A model generated the notes under the pieces. That model was not told the origin of the DNA. It saw nothing but the letters and a program-made list of their open reading frames with translations, and ran no database searches. This document shows positions 1 through 7,891 of a DNA stretch of 32,484 nt, one piece after another. Numbering within the stretch: the first letter of the stretch is position 1; the number at the start of each line of letters is the position of its first letter. Origin of the DNA: an uncultured Pseudomonadota bacterium (lineage in GTDB: Bacteria > Myxococcota_A > UBA796 > SXON01); assembly GCA_903891165.1 (NCBI GenBank), contig CAITDR010000075.1:1-32484 (forward strand). Reading direction: 5' to 3'. The translations under genes were made by a program, and so were the position numbers.

Positions 1-2
1 GC

Positions 3-1667
3 CGCCGTCTCCTCCACCTCGCCTACGAGCGCCGGCACCGCATCGGGGTACTGGATGCGCTGGCCGGCCACCACCCGCCGGTTCGGACTGCGCCCTCCCT
101 GCAGGTGATCTGCTGTCTGGACGAACGGAACGAATCTTTACGACGATATTTGGAAGAAAGCTCGCCAGAAATCGAGACTTTTGGCACGCTGGGTTTTTTT
201 GGCGTGGCCATGTACTACCAGTCTTTGGATGACCCGCGCCCGCTGCCGCTCTGCCCGATCGTCCTGAAGCCGCAGCATGTGGTGGTGGAGGTGGTGGCCG
301 AGGAGCACCAGCGTAGCCAGGCCAGACGTGAGCTGGTACGCCGACAATTGGGGCGTCTGAGCGCCACATATACCGTGGGCAGCCGCACGCTGGTGCGGGG
401 TGGGCTGCTCTCGGTGGTTCTGGGCATCTTCGCAGCTATTCCCCTGGTCGCCCGTGTACTTTTCCCGCGCCTCACCGCGCGTACCACCACCCTGACGCGG
501 CGCCAGCTCCCCACTCGCCTCGCCCTGGAGCGCAGCGACGAAACGGCGCTGGAAGACGGCCGCCTCCTTGGCTTTTCGGTGGAGGAGATGGCGCAGATTG
601 TGGACAAGGTGCTGCGGGAGCTGGGGCTGCTGCGCAATTTTGCGCCGCTGGTGGCGATTGTGGGACATGGATCGGGCAGTCTCAACAATCCACACGAGTC
701 CGCTTACGACTGTGGTGCCTGTGGCGGCGGCAAAGGGGGTCCGAATGCACGTGCGTTTGCGATGATGGCAAACGATCCACGGGTGCGGATGATCCTGCGC
801 GATTCTGGATTCGATTTTTCCGATGATACAGCCTTTATTGGAGCTTTTCACAATACGTGCAATGACTCCGTGACCTGGTATGATGAGGATCTACTTTCTG
901 AATCGCATCGAGAGTACTTGGGTCGCCTGAAGTTGTCTTTCCAGGAAGCCTGCCAACGGGAGGCACAGGAGCGCTGCCGCCGCTTCGCCTCGGCACCTCT
1001 GGATCTGAGCCCGGCAGCGGCACTTCGCCATGTAGAAGAACGGGCGGAGGACCTCGCTCAGCCCCGACCCGAGCTGGGCCATGCCACCAACGCGGTGGCG
1101 ATTCTGGGGAGGCGGGCGCGAACACGGGGTCTTTTCCTGGATCGTCGTGCATTTTTAGCCTCCTACGATCCCGAGCAGGATCCCCGGGGCGAGACACTCT
1201 CGCAGCTTCTTGCGGCGGTGACCCCCGTAGGGGCGGGGATAAACCTGGAGTATTTCTTCTCCCATGTGGACCCTACCGGCTATGGCTGTGGCTCGAAATT
1301 GCCGCACAACCTGACCGGCTACCTGGGAATTATGGACGGTCCACAAAGTGATCTCCGCACGGGGCTGCCCTGGCAGATGGTGGAGATCCACGAGCCGGTG
1401 CGGCTGTTGGTGGTGATCGATGCCTCCCGGGCGACCATACTGGAGGCGGCTCGTCGGCAACCGAATGTGCTTCGGCTGGTAAAGAATCGCTGGATTCAGC
1501 TTGTTGCATGGGAAGGATCGGCGCTCTATATCTACCAGGACGGCGCCTTTGTACGCCACCACCCCGAGAGCCTGCCGCTGCCGGTGGCGGCCAGCTCGGC
1601 GGATTGGTACCGGGGCCGAAGGGAGCACCTGCCTGCGGCGAGCATCGAGCCCCGAGGTGGGCCTTGA
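3..1667 (+). CDS. dabA: Inorganic carbon transporter subunit DabA (DUF2309), C-terminal part
   Basis: The reading frame is open from the window edge, so the start lies upstream; about 554 codons are visible and full-length DabA is usually 800-1000 residues. DabA is the cytoplasmic, beta-carbonic-anhydrase-like subunit that works with a NuoL-type membrane subunit to drive one-way CO2 hydration and bicarbonate accumulation. The visible part carries the family's zinc-site signatures: CCLDER (codons from 111), a His in VGHGSGS (codon 666) and Cys residues in DCGACGG (codons 711-722). The end has the typical stretch with GSGSKLPHN-like wording (YGCGSKLPHNLTG). The stop overlaps the start of the next gene, pointing to a stoichiometric complex with the two following antiporter subunits. 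Family assignment is firm; physiological role is inferred from the family. Confidence 0.9.
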   Translation, partial: RRLLHLAYERRHRIGVLDALAGHHPPVRTAPSLQVICCLDERNESLRRYLEESSPEIETFGTLGFFGVAMYYQSLDDPRPLPLCPIVLKPQHVVVEVVAEEHQRSQARRELVRRQLGRLSATYTVGSRTLVRGGLLSVVLGIFAAIPLVARVLFPRLTARTTTLTRRQLPTRLALERSDETALEDGRLLGFSVEEMAQIVDKVLRELGLLRNFAPLVAIVGHGSGSLNNPHESAYDCGACGGGKGGPNARAFAMMANDPRVRMILRDSGFDFSDDTAFIGAFHNTCNDSVTWYDEDLLSESHREYLGRLKLSFQEACQREAQERCRRFASAPLDLSPAAALRHVEERAEDLAQPRPELGHATNAVAILGRRARTRGLFLDRRAFLASYDPEQDPRGETLSQLLAAVTPVGAGINLEYFFSHVDPTGYGCGSKLPHNLTGYLGIMDGPQSDLRTGLPWQMVEIHEPVRLLVVIDASRATILEAARRQPNVLRLVKNRWIQLVAWEGSALYIYQDGAFVRHHPESLPLPVAASSADWYRGRREHLPAASIEPRGGP

Positions 1668-2986
1668 CCCTTCTGATTCTCTGGGTGTTGGCCGGGCCGA
1701 TTCTGGCCTTCTGTATCCTCGCGGTGACGACGCTGTTGGGGCAGCCGCTGGCCGAACATCGCAGCGCTCTGGTGGTCCGGGTTGCTTTTTTTTCGGCCTT
1801 TCTGGCCGCATTTGGTGTGATGTTGAGCATGGTGCTCACCGGGGTCCGCAGCGAGGTGATCCACCTCGGGGACTGGTTCGGGGTGGAGGGCCACCACCTG
1901 GAGCTCTCGCTGGTCGTGGATCGCCTCTCGGTGCCCTTTACGCTGCTCACCACCGCCCTTTCGGGCGTAATCGGCGCTTTTGCCAGCCGCTATCTCCATC
2001 GGGAATCGGGCTTCAACCGATTTTTTATGCTGCTGATGCTCTTCGCCACCGGCATGTTGGGCGTCGTGTTGGCAGGCAGCTTGGATGTGCTCTACGCGGG
2101 CTGGGAGCTATTGGGGCTGTCCTCGGCGATGTTGATCGGCTTCTTCCACGAGCGTCGTAACCCGGTGCTGAACGCCGTGCGCGCCTTTGTGACCTATCGG
2201 GTCTGTGATGTGGGGCTTTTGGCGGGCGCGGTGTTGATGCACCACGCGGTGGGAACCTCCGCCTTTGACCAGATCTATTCTGGTTCTGCCTGGCCTGATG
2301 TTCACGCAGACTTGCCCGACGGAGAGGCGACGGTGATCGCCGGTCTTCTGATCTTCGCCTCGCTGGGCAAGTCGGCTCAGGTGCCGCTCTCCGGCTGGTT
2401 TCCCCGGGCGATGGAGGGGCCCACCCCCTCCTCCGCAATTTTCTACGGGGCACTCTCCGTCCATGCGGGCGCCTACCTGCTGCTGCGAAATGGTGCATTG
2501 ATTGCCCAGGTACCCGCTGCTCAGGTCGCCCTGATTGTCATTGGACTTACGACGGCGGTCCACGCCACACTGGTGGGGCGGGTGCAGTCGGACATCAAGA
2601 GCAGCCTGGCCTATGCGTCGGTGACGCAGGTGGGCCTGATCCTCGCCGAGATCGGCTTCGGCTTTCGGCAGCTTGCAGTTGCCCATATCGTGGGGCACGC
2701 CCTGATCCGCGCCCTGCAGCTGCTCCGCGCTCCCTCTGCGCTCCGCGATCGGAACCAGCTAGAGGCGGCGGTGGGCGGGCACCTGAACCCCACCGGAGCC
2801 TGGTATTCACGCATTCTTCCTGCCTCTCTGCGAAGCTGGCTCTACCGGCTGGCCCTGGAGCGGGGCTACCACGATGCGCTCTTGGAGCTGATCGTGGTGG
2901 GGCCGGTGCTGGCCCTGCTGCGGTCGGCGGATCGGCTGGAGCAGCAGTGGATCGCCTGGCTGGCAGGTAGCGAGGAGCAGCGATGA
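1664..2986 (+). CDS. dabB: NuoL/DabB-like proton-translocating membrane subunit
   Basis: A 440-residue polytopic membrane protein of the NADH dehydrogenase subunit 5 / Mrp antiporter family. It keeps the channel signatures: Glu in WELLGLSSAMLIGF (about residue 147), Lys in GKSAQVPLSGWFPRAMEGPTP (about residue 235) and DIKSSLAYASVTQVG. I start it at TTG 1664 because this overlaps the dabA stop (TTGA), has a GAGGTGG ribosome-binding site 4-5 bases upstream, and leads straight into the first membrane helix. A longer frame reaching back to 1508 would lie inside dabA and is unlikely. In the known DabAB pair this subunit couples ion flow to DabA. It is shorter than full NuoL and lacks the long C-terminal helix arm. 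The motif HALIRALQLLRAPS has Arg where NuoL usually has Lys, as is common in DabB-type proteins. Confidence 0.85.
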   Translation: MTLLILWVLAGPILAFCILAVTTLLGQPLAEHRSALVVRVAFFSAFLAAFGVMLSMVLTGVRSEVIHLGDWFGVEGHHLELSLVVDRLSVPFTLLTTALSGVIGAFASRYLHRESGFNRFFMLLMLFATGMLGVVLAGSLDVLYAGWELLGLSSAMLIGFFHERRNPVLNAVRAFVTYRVCDVGLLAGAVLMHHAVGTSAFDQIYSGSAWPDVHADLPDGEATVIAGLLIFASLGKSAQVPLSGWFPRAMEGPTPSSAIFYGALSVHAGAYLLLRNGALIAQVPAAQVALIVIGLTTAVHATLVGRVQSDIKSSLAYASVTQVGLILAEIGFGFRQLAVAHIVGHALIRALQLLRAPSALRDRNQLEAAVGGHLNPTGAWYSRILPASLRSWLYRLALERGYHDALLELIVVGPVLALLRSADRLEQQWIAWLAGSEEQR

Positions 2987-4356
2987 TTCCGCTGCTTCTC
3001 GGCCTATGTCTGCTGCTGCCGCTGGTGGCGGGGCTGTGGCTCTCTCAGAGCCGGGAGGAGCAGTTTGCGCGGCGTCTGGCTGCTTCTGTAGCAGGGATTA
3101 CACTTTTTTCGGCAACCGGGCTGGGCTGGAGCTGGGGGCGGGCGGCGGTGCCGGTGGATCTGGGGCCGGTGGTGGCCGGAGAGGCCTTGTTTCATGTGGA
3201 CGCGCTCTCCGCTACCCTGCTGCCCTACGGGGCGCTGTTGAGCCTGGGTGTGCTGCTGGTGGCGCCTCGGCAGGTGGGTCGGCCGCAGCTCTACGGGCGG
3301 GTGCTCCTGGCCGAGGCGCTGACCCTGGGCATCTTTTCCACGCCGCATCCGCTGCTCTTCGGGCTGTTGTGGGTGCTCTCGGTGCTGCTGCCGCTGATCG
3401 ACCTGCGGGGGCGACCGGCGGGACGACAGACGGTGCGGGTGGTGGGCCTGTATATGGCGCTTTCGGCCTTGAGTCTGGTAGGCGGGCTGGTGCTGCTGCG
3501 GCTGGATCCGTCGGCACGCACCACCAATGTGGCGACGCTCTTGCTGTTGGTGGCGGTGATGAGCCGGAAGGGGATCATGCCGCTACACTCCTGGTTTCCC
3601 GAGGTTTATCGTCGGGGATCGCTGGGAGGGGTGCTGATGCTCACAATGCCCCAGGTGGGTGCCTATGGGGTGCTGCGCTTCCTGGTACCGTTGATGCGCG
3701 GCGGAGATCCACGGGAATTGCAGATTCTGTCGGTGCTGTCGCTGGTGACCGCGGCTTATGGTGCCGCGGTGGGATTGGTACAAAAAGAAGTACGGCCCAT
3801 GCTGGGCTATCTGGCGATGAGCCACTCGGCGCTGACCCTGGCGGGTCTGACCGGCACCACGCCGTTACACCTCGTCGGGGGGCTGACGGTGTGGATCTCC
3901 TCGGGGTTGGCATTAACGGGGATGGGGCTGACGGTGTGGGCCTTGGAGGCCAGGGCGGGCACCTTGTCGCTCACGACGGCATCGGGGCGCTACCGGGAGG
4001 CACCGCTGCTGGCGGGCTCCTTCCTCTTCTTCGGGCTCGCCTCCATCGGTTTTCCGGGAACCCTGGGCTTTGTGGCGGAGGATCTGGTGGCCTCTGCCGC
4101 GTTGGGCTCCCGGCTGGGCACCAACCTCTTGATCATCCTCTCCTCCGCCTTCAACGGCATCGTCGTGCTGCGCGCCTGGTTTATGATTTTTGGAGGTCCG
4201 CCGCCGCAGGATGCACAGCCGCACGACCTGCTACTTCGGGAGAAGACCGCGCTCTACGTATTGGCCGGAAGCCTGCTTTTCCTCGGCATCTACCCGGATG
4301 TTCTGGTGGGAATGTGGGAGCAGGCCGCCGCTGAGCTGGTGCATGGGGGCAGGTAG
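2983..4356 (+). CDS. NuoM/MrpD-like proton antiporter subunit, second membrane subunit of the Dab operon
   Basis: A 457-residue polytopic membrane protein of the complex I subunit 4 / MrpD family. Its ATG overlaps the stop of the NuoL-like gene (ATGA), so the two are translationally coupled. Recognisable segments are SRKGIMPLHSWFPEVY (about residues 195-210), QVGAYGVLRF, QKEVRPMLGYLAMSHSAL with the conserved Lys, and GFPGTLGFVAEDLV with a conserved Glu. The usual His of the mid-membrane helix (HGL in NuoM) reads SSGL here. The classic Dab system has one antiporter-like subunit; here DabA is followed by two different ones, suggesting a larger ion-coupled complex. A true complex I is unlikely, as no other nuo genes are near. 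Confidence 0.8.
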   Translation: MIPLLLGLCLLLPLVAGLWLSQSREEQFARRLAASVAGITLFSATGLGWSWGRAAVPVDLGPVVAGEALFHVDALSATLLPYGALLSLGVLLVAPRQVGRPQLYGRVLLAEALTLGIFSTPHPLLFGLLWVLSVLLPLIDLRGRPAGRQTVRVVGLYMALSALSLVGGLVLLRLDPSARTTNVATLLLLVAVMSRKGIMPLHSWFPEVYRRGSLGGVLMLTMPQVGAYGVLRFLVPLMRGGDPRELQILSVLSLVTAAYGAAVGLVQKEVRPMLGYLAMSHSALTLAGLTGTTPLHLVGGLTVWISSGLALTGMGLTVWALEARAGTLSLTTASGRYREAPLLAGSFLFFGLASIGFPGTLGFVAEDLVASAALGSRLGTNLLIILSSAFNGIVVLRAWFMIFGGPPPQDAQPHDLLLREKTALYVLAGSLLFLGIYPDVLVGMWEQAAAELVHGGR

Positions 4357-4403
4357 CGGACGAGAGGCCACAAACGGCTTATAGAGCGGCTCCCGAGGAC
4401 CCC

Positions 4404-5633
4404 ATGACCCAGCCCTTCGAGCTTGACGTCATCTACGACTGGAACACCTGCGAGCCGGCCGCGCCGGTGCAGGCCGTGCGCTATGTGGACGAGACCCTGC
4501 GGGATGGCATCCAGTGCCCGTCGGTGACCGACCCCAGCACCGAAGAAAAGCGGCAGATCCTGCGGCTGTTGGACCAGATCGGGGTCCACCACACCAACAT
4601 CGGGCTGCCCGGAGCTGGTCCGCGTGCCGTCGCCGATGTCACCCTGCTCGCCGAGCAAATCCGGGACGAAAAACTCGCCATCCAGGCCACCTGTGCGGCA
4701 AGGACCATCGAAGCCGATGTACGGCCCATCATCGAGATCGCCGAAAAGACCGGGGTGGCCATCGAAGCCATGACCTTTTTGGGGGCCTCGCCCATCCGGC
4801 TCTACACCGAAGGATGGGACGAAGATCTTCTGGAAAAGCGCACACGTGTTGCGGTGCGGATGGCCAAACAGGCGGGGCTGCCCTGCACCTTTGTAACCGA
4901 GGATACCGTTCGTTCCCACCCCACCACGCTGCGGCGGCTGTTTACGGCGGCCATTGAGGAGGGGGCGGATGGGCTGTGCCTGTGCGACACCGTGGGGCAT
5001 GTCAATCCCGCAGGTGTGTCCGCATTGATCCGCTTCACCCGCGAGCTTTTGCGCGGGCATGGTCGGAAAGTACGGATTGACTGGCACGGGCACAACGACC
5101 GGGGACTGGGGCTGTACAACGCGATGGCCGCCATTGAAGCCGGGGCCGACCGGGTCCACGGCTGTGTGCTGGGAATCGGGGAGAGGGTGGGCAACACCTC
5201 GCTGGATCAGCTCTTGGTGAACGAGAAATTGCGGGGGGCGATCCCCGGAGATCTGTCGGGTCTGGCCGAGCTGGTGGAGCTGGTGTCGAAGGCCTGCAAC
5301 GTGCCCATTCCCGTAGGCTACCCTGTCTTCGGTCGCGACGCCTTCCGCACCGGAACCGGGGTACATGCTGCGGCAATCATCAAGGCCATCAACAAGGGGA
5401 ACGACTGGCTGGCCGATCGGGTCTACTCCGGGGTGCCTGCGGGCTGGTTTGGGAGGCAGCAGGAGATCGAGATCGGGCACCAGGCCGGTGACTCCAACAT
5501 CCTGTTCTGGTTGAAGCGGCGGAATATCGAAGCCACCCCTGCGAGGGTCGCCGCCATCCGGGAGAGGGCCAAAGCCGGCAATCGGATGCTGGAGGAGGCC
5601 GAGATCCTGGAGCTGATCGCGGCGGCATCGTAG
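4404..5633 (+). CDS. 2-isopropylmalate/homocitrate synthase family protein (HMGL-like)
   Basis: A 409-residue TIM-barrel Claisen condensation enzyme. The family joins acetyl-CoA to a 2-oxo acid, as in leucine or lysine/cofactor biosynthesis. Seen: DETLRDGIQ near residue 30 (metal Asp, catalytic Arg), CDTVGHVNP (about 195), the metal-binding DWHGHNDRGLGL (about 228), GIGERVGNTSLDQLL (about 255) and TGVHAAAIIKA (about 318). It is about 100 residues shorter than LeuA and lacks the C-terminal allosteric domain. The usual RDGEQ motif reads RDGIQ. The start has a GAGGA site 4 bases upstream. A 47-base gap separates it from the Dab genes, and nothing nearby fixes its substrate, so isopropylmalate, homocitrate and citramalate synthase all remain possible. 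Confidence 0.8.
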   Translation: MTQPFELDVIYDWNTCEPAAPVQAVRYVDETLRDGIQCPSVTDPSTEEKRQILRLLDQIGVHHTNIGLPGAGPRAVADVTLLAEQIRDEKLAIQATCAARTIEADVRPIIEIAEKTGVAIEAMTFLGASPIRLYTEGWDEDLLEKRTRVAVRMAKQAGLPCTFVTEDTVRSHPTTLRRLFTAAIEEGADGLCLCDTVGHVNPAGVSALIRFTRELLRGHGRKVRIDWHGHNDRGLGLYNAMAAIEAGADRVHGCVLGIGERVGNTSLDQLLVNEKLRGAIPGDLSGLAELVELVSKACNVPIPVGYPVFGRDAFRTGTGVHAAAIIKAINKGNDWLADRVYSGVPAGWFGRQQEIEIGHQAGDSNILFWLKRRNIEATPARVAAIRERAKAGNRMLEEAEILELIAAAS

Positions 5634-5636
5634 CGG

Positions 5637-6440
5637 ATGCTTTTTCTATTGCTTGCCTGTACGGGAGTTTTAACCAGCAAAGATCAGGTGCCGGCGCGGC
5701 TGGAGCTGAAGGTGCCTGAGGGTCCGATCTACGACCAGGCGCCCTTTGATCTGGAGCCGGTGGTGTTGAACCCCTACAACGAGCCGCTGTCGGTAGTGCC
5801 GGAGTACACGCTGAGTGTACCGGCGCCGCTGGAGAGGGTGGGGCCGACCTCGCTGGCCTGCCGGGGTGCGGGCACTGCTGCGGTGCGGGTATCGGTAGAA
5901 AAGGTAGAACGAATCGTACATATCTACTGCCGACCACTAGGTGCTATCGCCGGGCCGGATGCGATGAGCCTGAAGGTGGGGCAGAGGGAGGTGGTGCGGC
6001 TGCGCGCCAGTGATCCGCAGGGAGCGCCGATGCCAGAGGTGACCCCCAAGCTGAGGGTGGTGGACGCCAACATTGCCGAGGTGGTCCCTGGCCTTCCGCC
6101 GGAGGTGGAGGGTCGGGCGGAGGGAAGCACCACGCTCGTTGTAACAGTGGGCGATCAAGTAGTGGAGATTCCGGTTACTGTAGAGGCCGGCGCTGTGTCG
6201 GTGGATGCCGAGCTGCCCTTTACGCTGTCGGAAGGCACCGGGCAATCGTGGGCTTTGGGGGCTGGAAGTTGGAAGGTGGGGGTACGAGTGGACAGCGGGC
6301 CCCCGGTGGTGGTCAGCGGCGGCGGCTGTGGGGACGGAAGTGCAAAAAACAGCCATCGCCTCCAGTGTACCGGCAGCATCCACCTGCAGAATACGGGCGC
6401 AGCCACCAGCCGGGGCACCGTGGTGGTGGTGCGGAGGTAG
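5637..6440 (+). CDS. Predicted lipoprotein with bacterial Ig-like (Big2-type) domain
   Basis: A 267-residue predicted secreted lipoprotein. The N-terminus is MLFLLLAC, a lipobox (LLAC) with the Cys at residue 8, which is an unusually short signal peptide without a positive charge. The start cannot lie further upstream, because the TAG of the preceding gene is in the same frame just 3 bases before the ATG. The body is all beta. Residues about 105-190 resemble a Big2 Ig-like domain (MSLKVGQREVVRL, then DANIAEVVPG, then GSTTLVVTVGD). The C-terminal 70 residues hold paired Cys (GGGCGDGS and LQCTGS) and may form a small disulfide-linked domain. Expression is probably coupled to the upstream synthase gene. 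No specific function is recognised. Confidence 0.65.
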   Translation: MLFLLLACTGVLTSKDQVPARLELKVPEGPIYDQAPFDLEPVVLNPYNEPLSVVPEYTLSVPAPLERVGPTSLACRGAGTAAVRVSVEKVERIVHIYCRPLGAIAGPDAMSLKVGQREVVRLRASDPQGAPMPEVTPKLRVVDANIAEVVPGLPPEVEGRAEGSTTLVVTVGDQVVEIPVTVEAGAVSVDAELPFTLSEGTGQSWALGAGSWKVGVRVDSGPPVVVSGGGCGDGSAKNSHRLQCTGSIHLQNTGAATSRGTVVVVRR

Positions 6441-6478
6441 GGGAAGGTCCTCACCCGGCATACCGGCCGCAGGCAACA

Positions 6479-6571
6479 CTGAATGAGGCTTCATTCAGAA
6501 GAAGTTTGGGTAATAAGCGGAGTATTCTCTGTATCCTGCAAGGCGCGTGCGGCCAGAGCGCCGCAGGCGCC
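6479..6571 (+). repeat. Left inverted-repeat arm of the cassette
   Basis: A 93-base arm with two nested symmetric parts. The outer end is a 20-base palindrome (6479-6498), CTGAATGA, 4 bases, TCATTCAG. The inner end is a GC-rich hairpin (6542-6571) with two 12-base halves, 11 of 12 pairing, around a 6-base loop. Outer palindrome, the GGAGTATT block and inner hairpin are the parts best conserved with the right arm; the stretches between differ, so the symmetric parts look selected. Confidence 0.75.
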
Positions 6572-6727
6572 TTTGGGGGCTATGGGGGCAGTTTGCAACG
6601 TGTTAGCGGCGCAGCATACCTTGAGGAGCGATCGGACTGCACACACGCGCCCTGCGGGGTGTAGAGAATGCTCCCACCTCCAGAGCGGAACGGGATAGGA
6701 ACCAGCAGGTGTAGGAGCGGAAGACCT
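6572..6727. other. Leader between left arm and ATPase gene
   Basis: 156 bases without a convincing gene. An in-frame ATG at 6668 could lengthen the ATPase by 20 residues, but the extra peptide is unlike the family N-terminus. GGAG and GGAAG near 6715-6724 serve as ribosome-binding site for the GTG at 6728. I find no clear sigma-70 promoter. Whatever promoter drives the cassette must be here or in the left arm. Confidence 0.4.
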
Positions 6728-7891
6728 GTGAGCCAGATTACAATCCGTGCCGAGAACTTCCGCGTCTTGGAACGCCTGGACTGGAGTCCCAGCGGGGTGT
6801 GTCTGCTGGCGGGGGCAAATGGTGTGGGGAAAACCAGCGTATGTAAAGTACTGGAATTCCTCCAGAATCTGTACCGGCGCAGTATGACAAACGCCATCTT
6901 TAATGTGGGTGGTCCATCCCTTCTCCGGAATCGTGCGGCACCGCAGGACGCGATGGTTAAGGTAGAGCTGGAAGTGGGGGATGTCCGGTGGAGTATTGAG
7001 ATCCCCGTGGAAGGCCGGGGGGTAGCTGTCTACTATGGGGAGCGCCTATGGCATGCTGGGGCTGAGGTTCTACATGCCCACGCACTACAGTCTGAGTATG
7101 ACCTTCCAATACGAAAAAATGAGGAAAAACCTGAACGACGTGGTCGCGGTGACAAGACGGTCTTGGACACCTTCGGTACACGGGACGAGCCCGCATGGCT
7201 CAAACCGCTCGACGAATTCCTCATGAATTTCCGGTTCTATTCCGTATACAACCTGATAGAAGTCAGCCGACCTCATCCGGCGGATGAGCAAGACGCCCGC
7301 CTTCACCCTGGAGGCCGGAACCTGGGCACGGTGCTTCAGAACTGGCAAAAGTCCCCCCGAATCTACGGAAACCAGTTTCGCTGGGTGATCGACAGGTTGA
7401 GGATCGCTTTTCCAGACTTGGTGGATGATCTGGAGTTTGAACCGGACGGAAGCCCTTCCGTCTTCCCTCCGGATTCTCGCGGACCACACGACCGGATCCC
7501 CCTTCACCTGATGGCCGACGGGTTGATCACCGGTCTGCTCCACCTCACTGCGGTTGCCGGTGCGCCTGCCAATTCGATGCTCGCCATCGACGAGATGGAA
7601 AACCAACTCCATCCTCATGCAATCCGCAGCATCCTTCGTGCGATGCGGGAGCGTGCCGCCGAGCGCAACCTGACCATTGTGTTGACCACACACTCGCCGG
7701 TGTTAATGAATGAATTTGGAGATTGTCCTGGTCAAATTTTTGTACTTGACTATAGAAATGGCTCCACGCCCACGAAGCTGGATGAGATTAAGAGCGCGGA
7801 GTGGTTGTCTTTATTCTCCTTGGGAGATCTGTATGACCGCATGAAATTCGCGGCGCCGGCAATTTCTATTGGGTCTGCGGAAGAGGTATAG
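6728..7891 (+). CDS. AAA family ATPase (ABC-type, AAA_21/OLD-like) of a candidate defence pair
   Basis: A 387-residue ATPase of the SMC/ABC-like group found in many anti-phage systems. Seen: Walker A GANGVGKTS (about residues 28-36), a weak signature region LMADGLITGLL (about 260), Walker B with catalytic acid MLAIDEMENQLHP (about 284-296) and the H-loop TTHSPVLMNEFG (about 320). The middle 200 residues are family-specific and I do not recognise them. GTG 6728 is chosen because the strand ITIRAENFRVLE then sits at the normal N-terminus and a GGAAG site precedes it. The stop shares one base with the start of the next gene, so the two are co-translated. Family knowledge: such ATPases often sense invasion and hold or release a partner effector, as in PARIS (AriA). 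This role is inferred. Confidence 0.75.
   Translation: MSQITIRAENFRVLERLDWSPSGVCLLAGANGVGKTSVCKVLEFLQNLYRRSMTNAIFNVGGPSLLRNRAAPQDAMVKVELEVGDVRWSIEIPVEGRGVAVYYGERLWHAGAEVLHAHALQSEYDLPIRKNEEKPERRGRGDKTVLDTFGTRDEPAWLKPLDEFLMNFRFYSVYNLIEVSRPHPADEQDARLHPGGRNLGTVLQNWQKSPRIYGNQFRWVIDRLRIAFPDLVDDLEFEPDGSPSVFPPDSRGPHDRIPLHLMADGLITGLLHLTAVAGAPANSMLAIDEMENQLHPHAIRSILRAMRERAAERNLTIVLTTHSPVLMNEFGDCPGQIFVLDYRNGSTPTKLDEIKSAEWLSLFSLGDLYDRMKFAAPAISIGSAEEV

Noticed and set aside
3006-4334. 442-residue plus-strand frame inside the NuoM-like gene
   Set aside because: Gly/Ala-rich frame-shifted reading of a GC-rich membrane protein gene.
4290-5480. Minus-strand open frame antisense to the synthase gene
   Set aside because: Mirror frame of a gene with strong HMGL motifs; no recognisable domain and no start signal.
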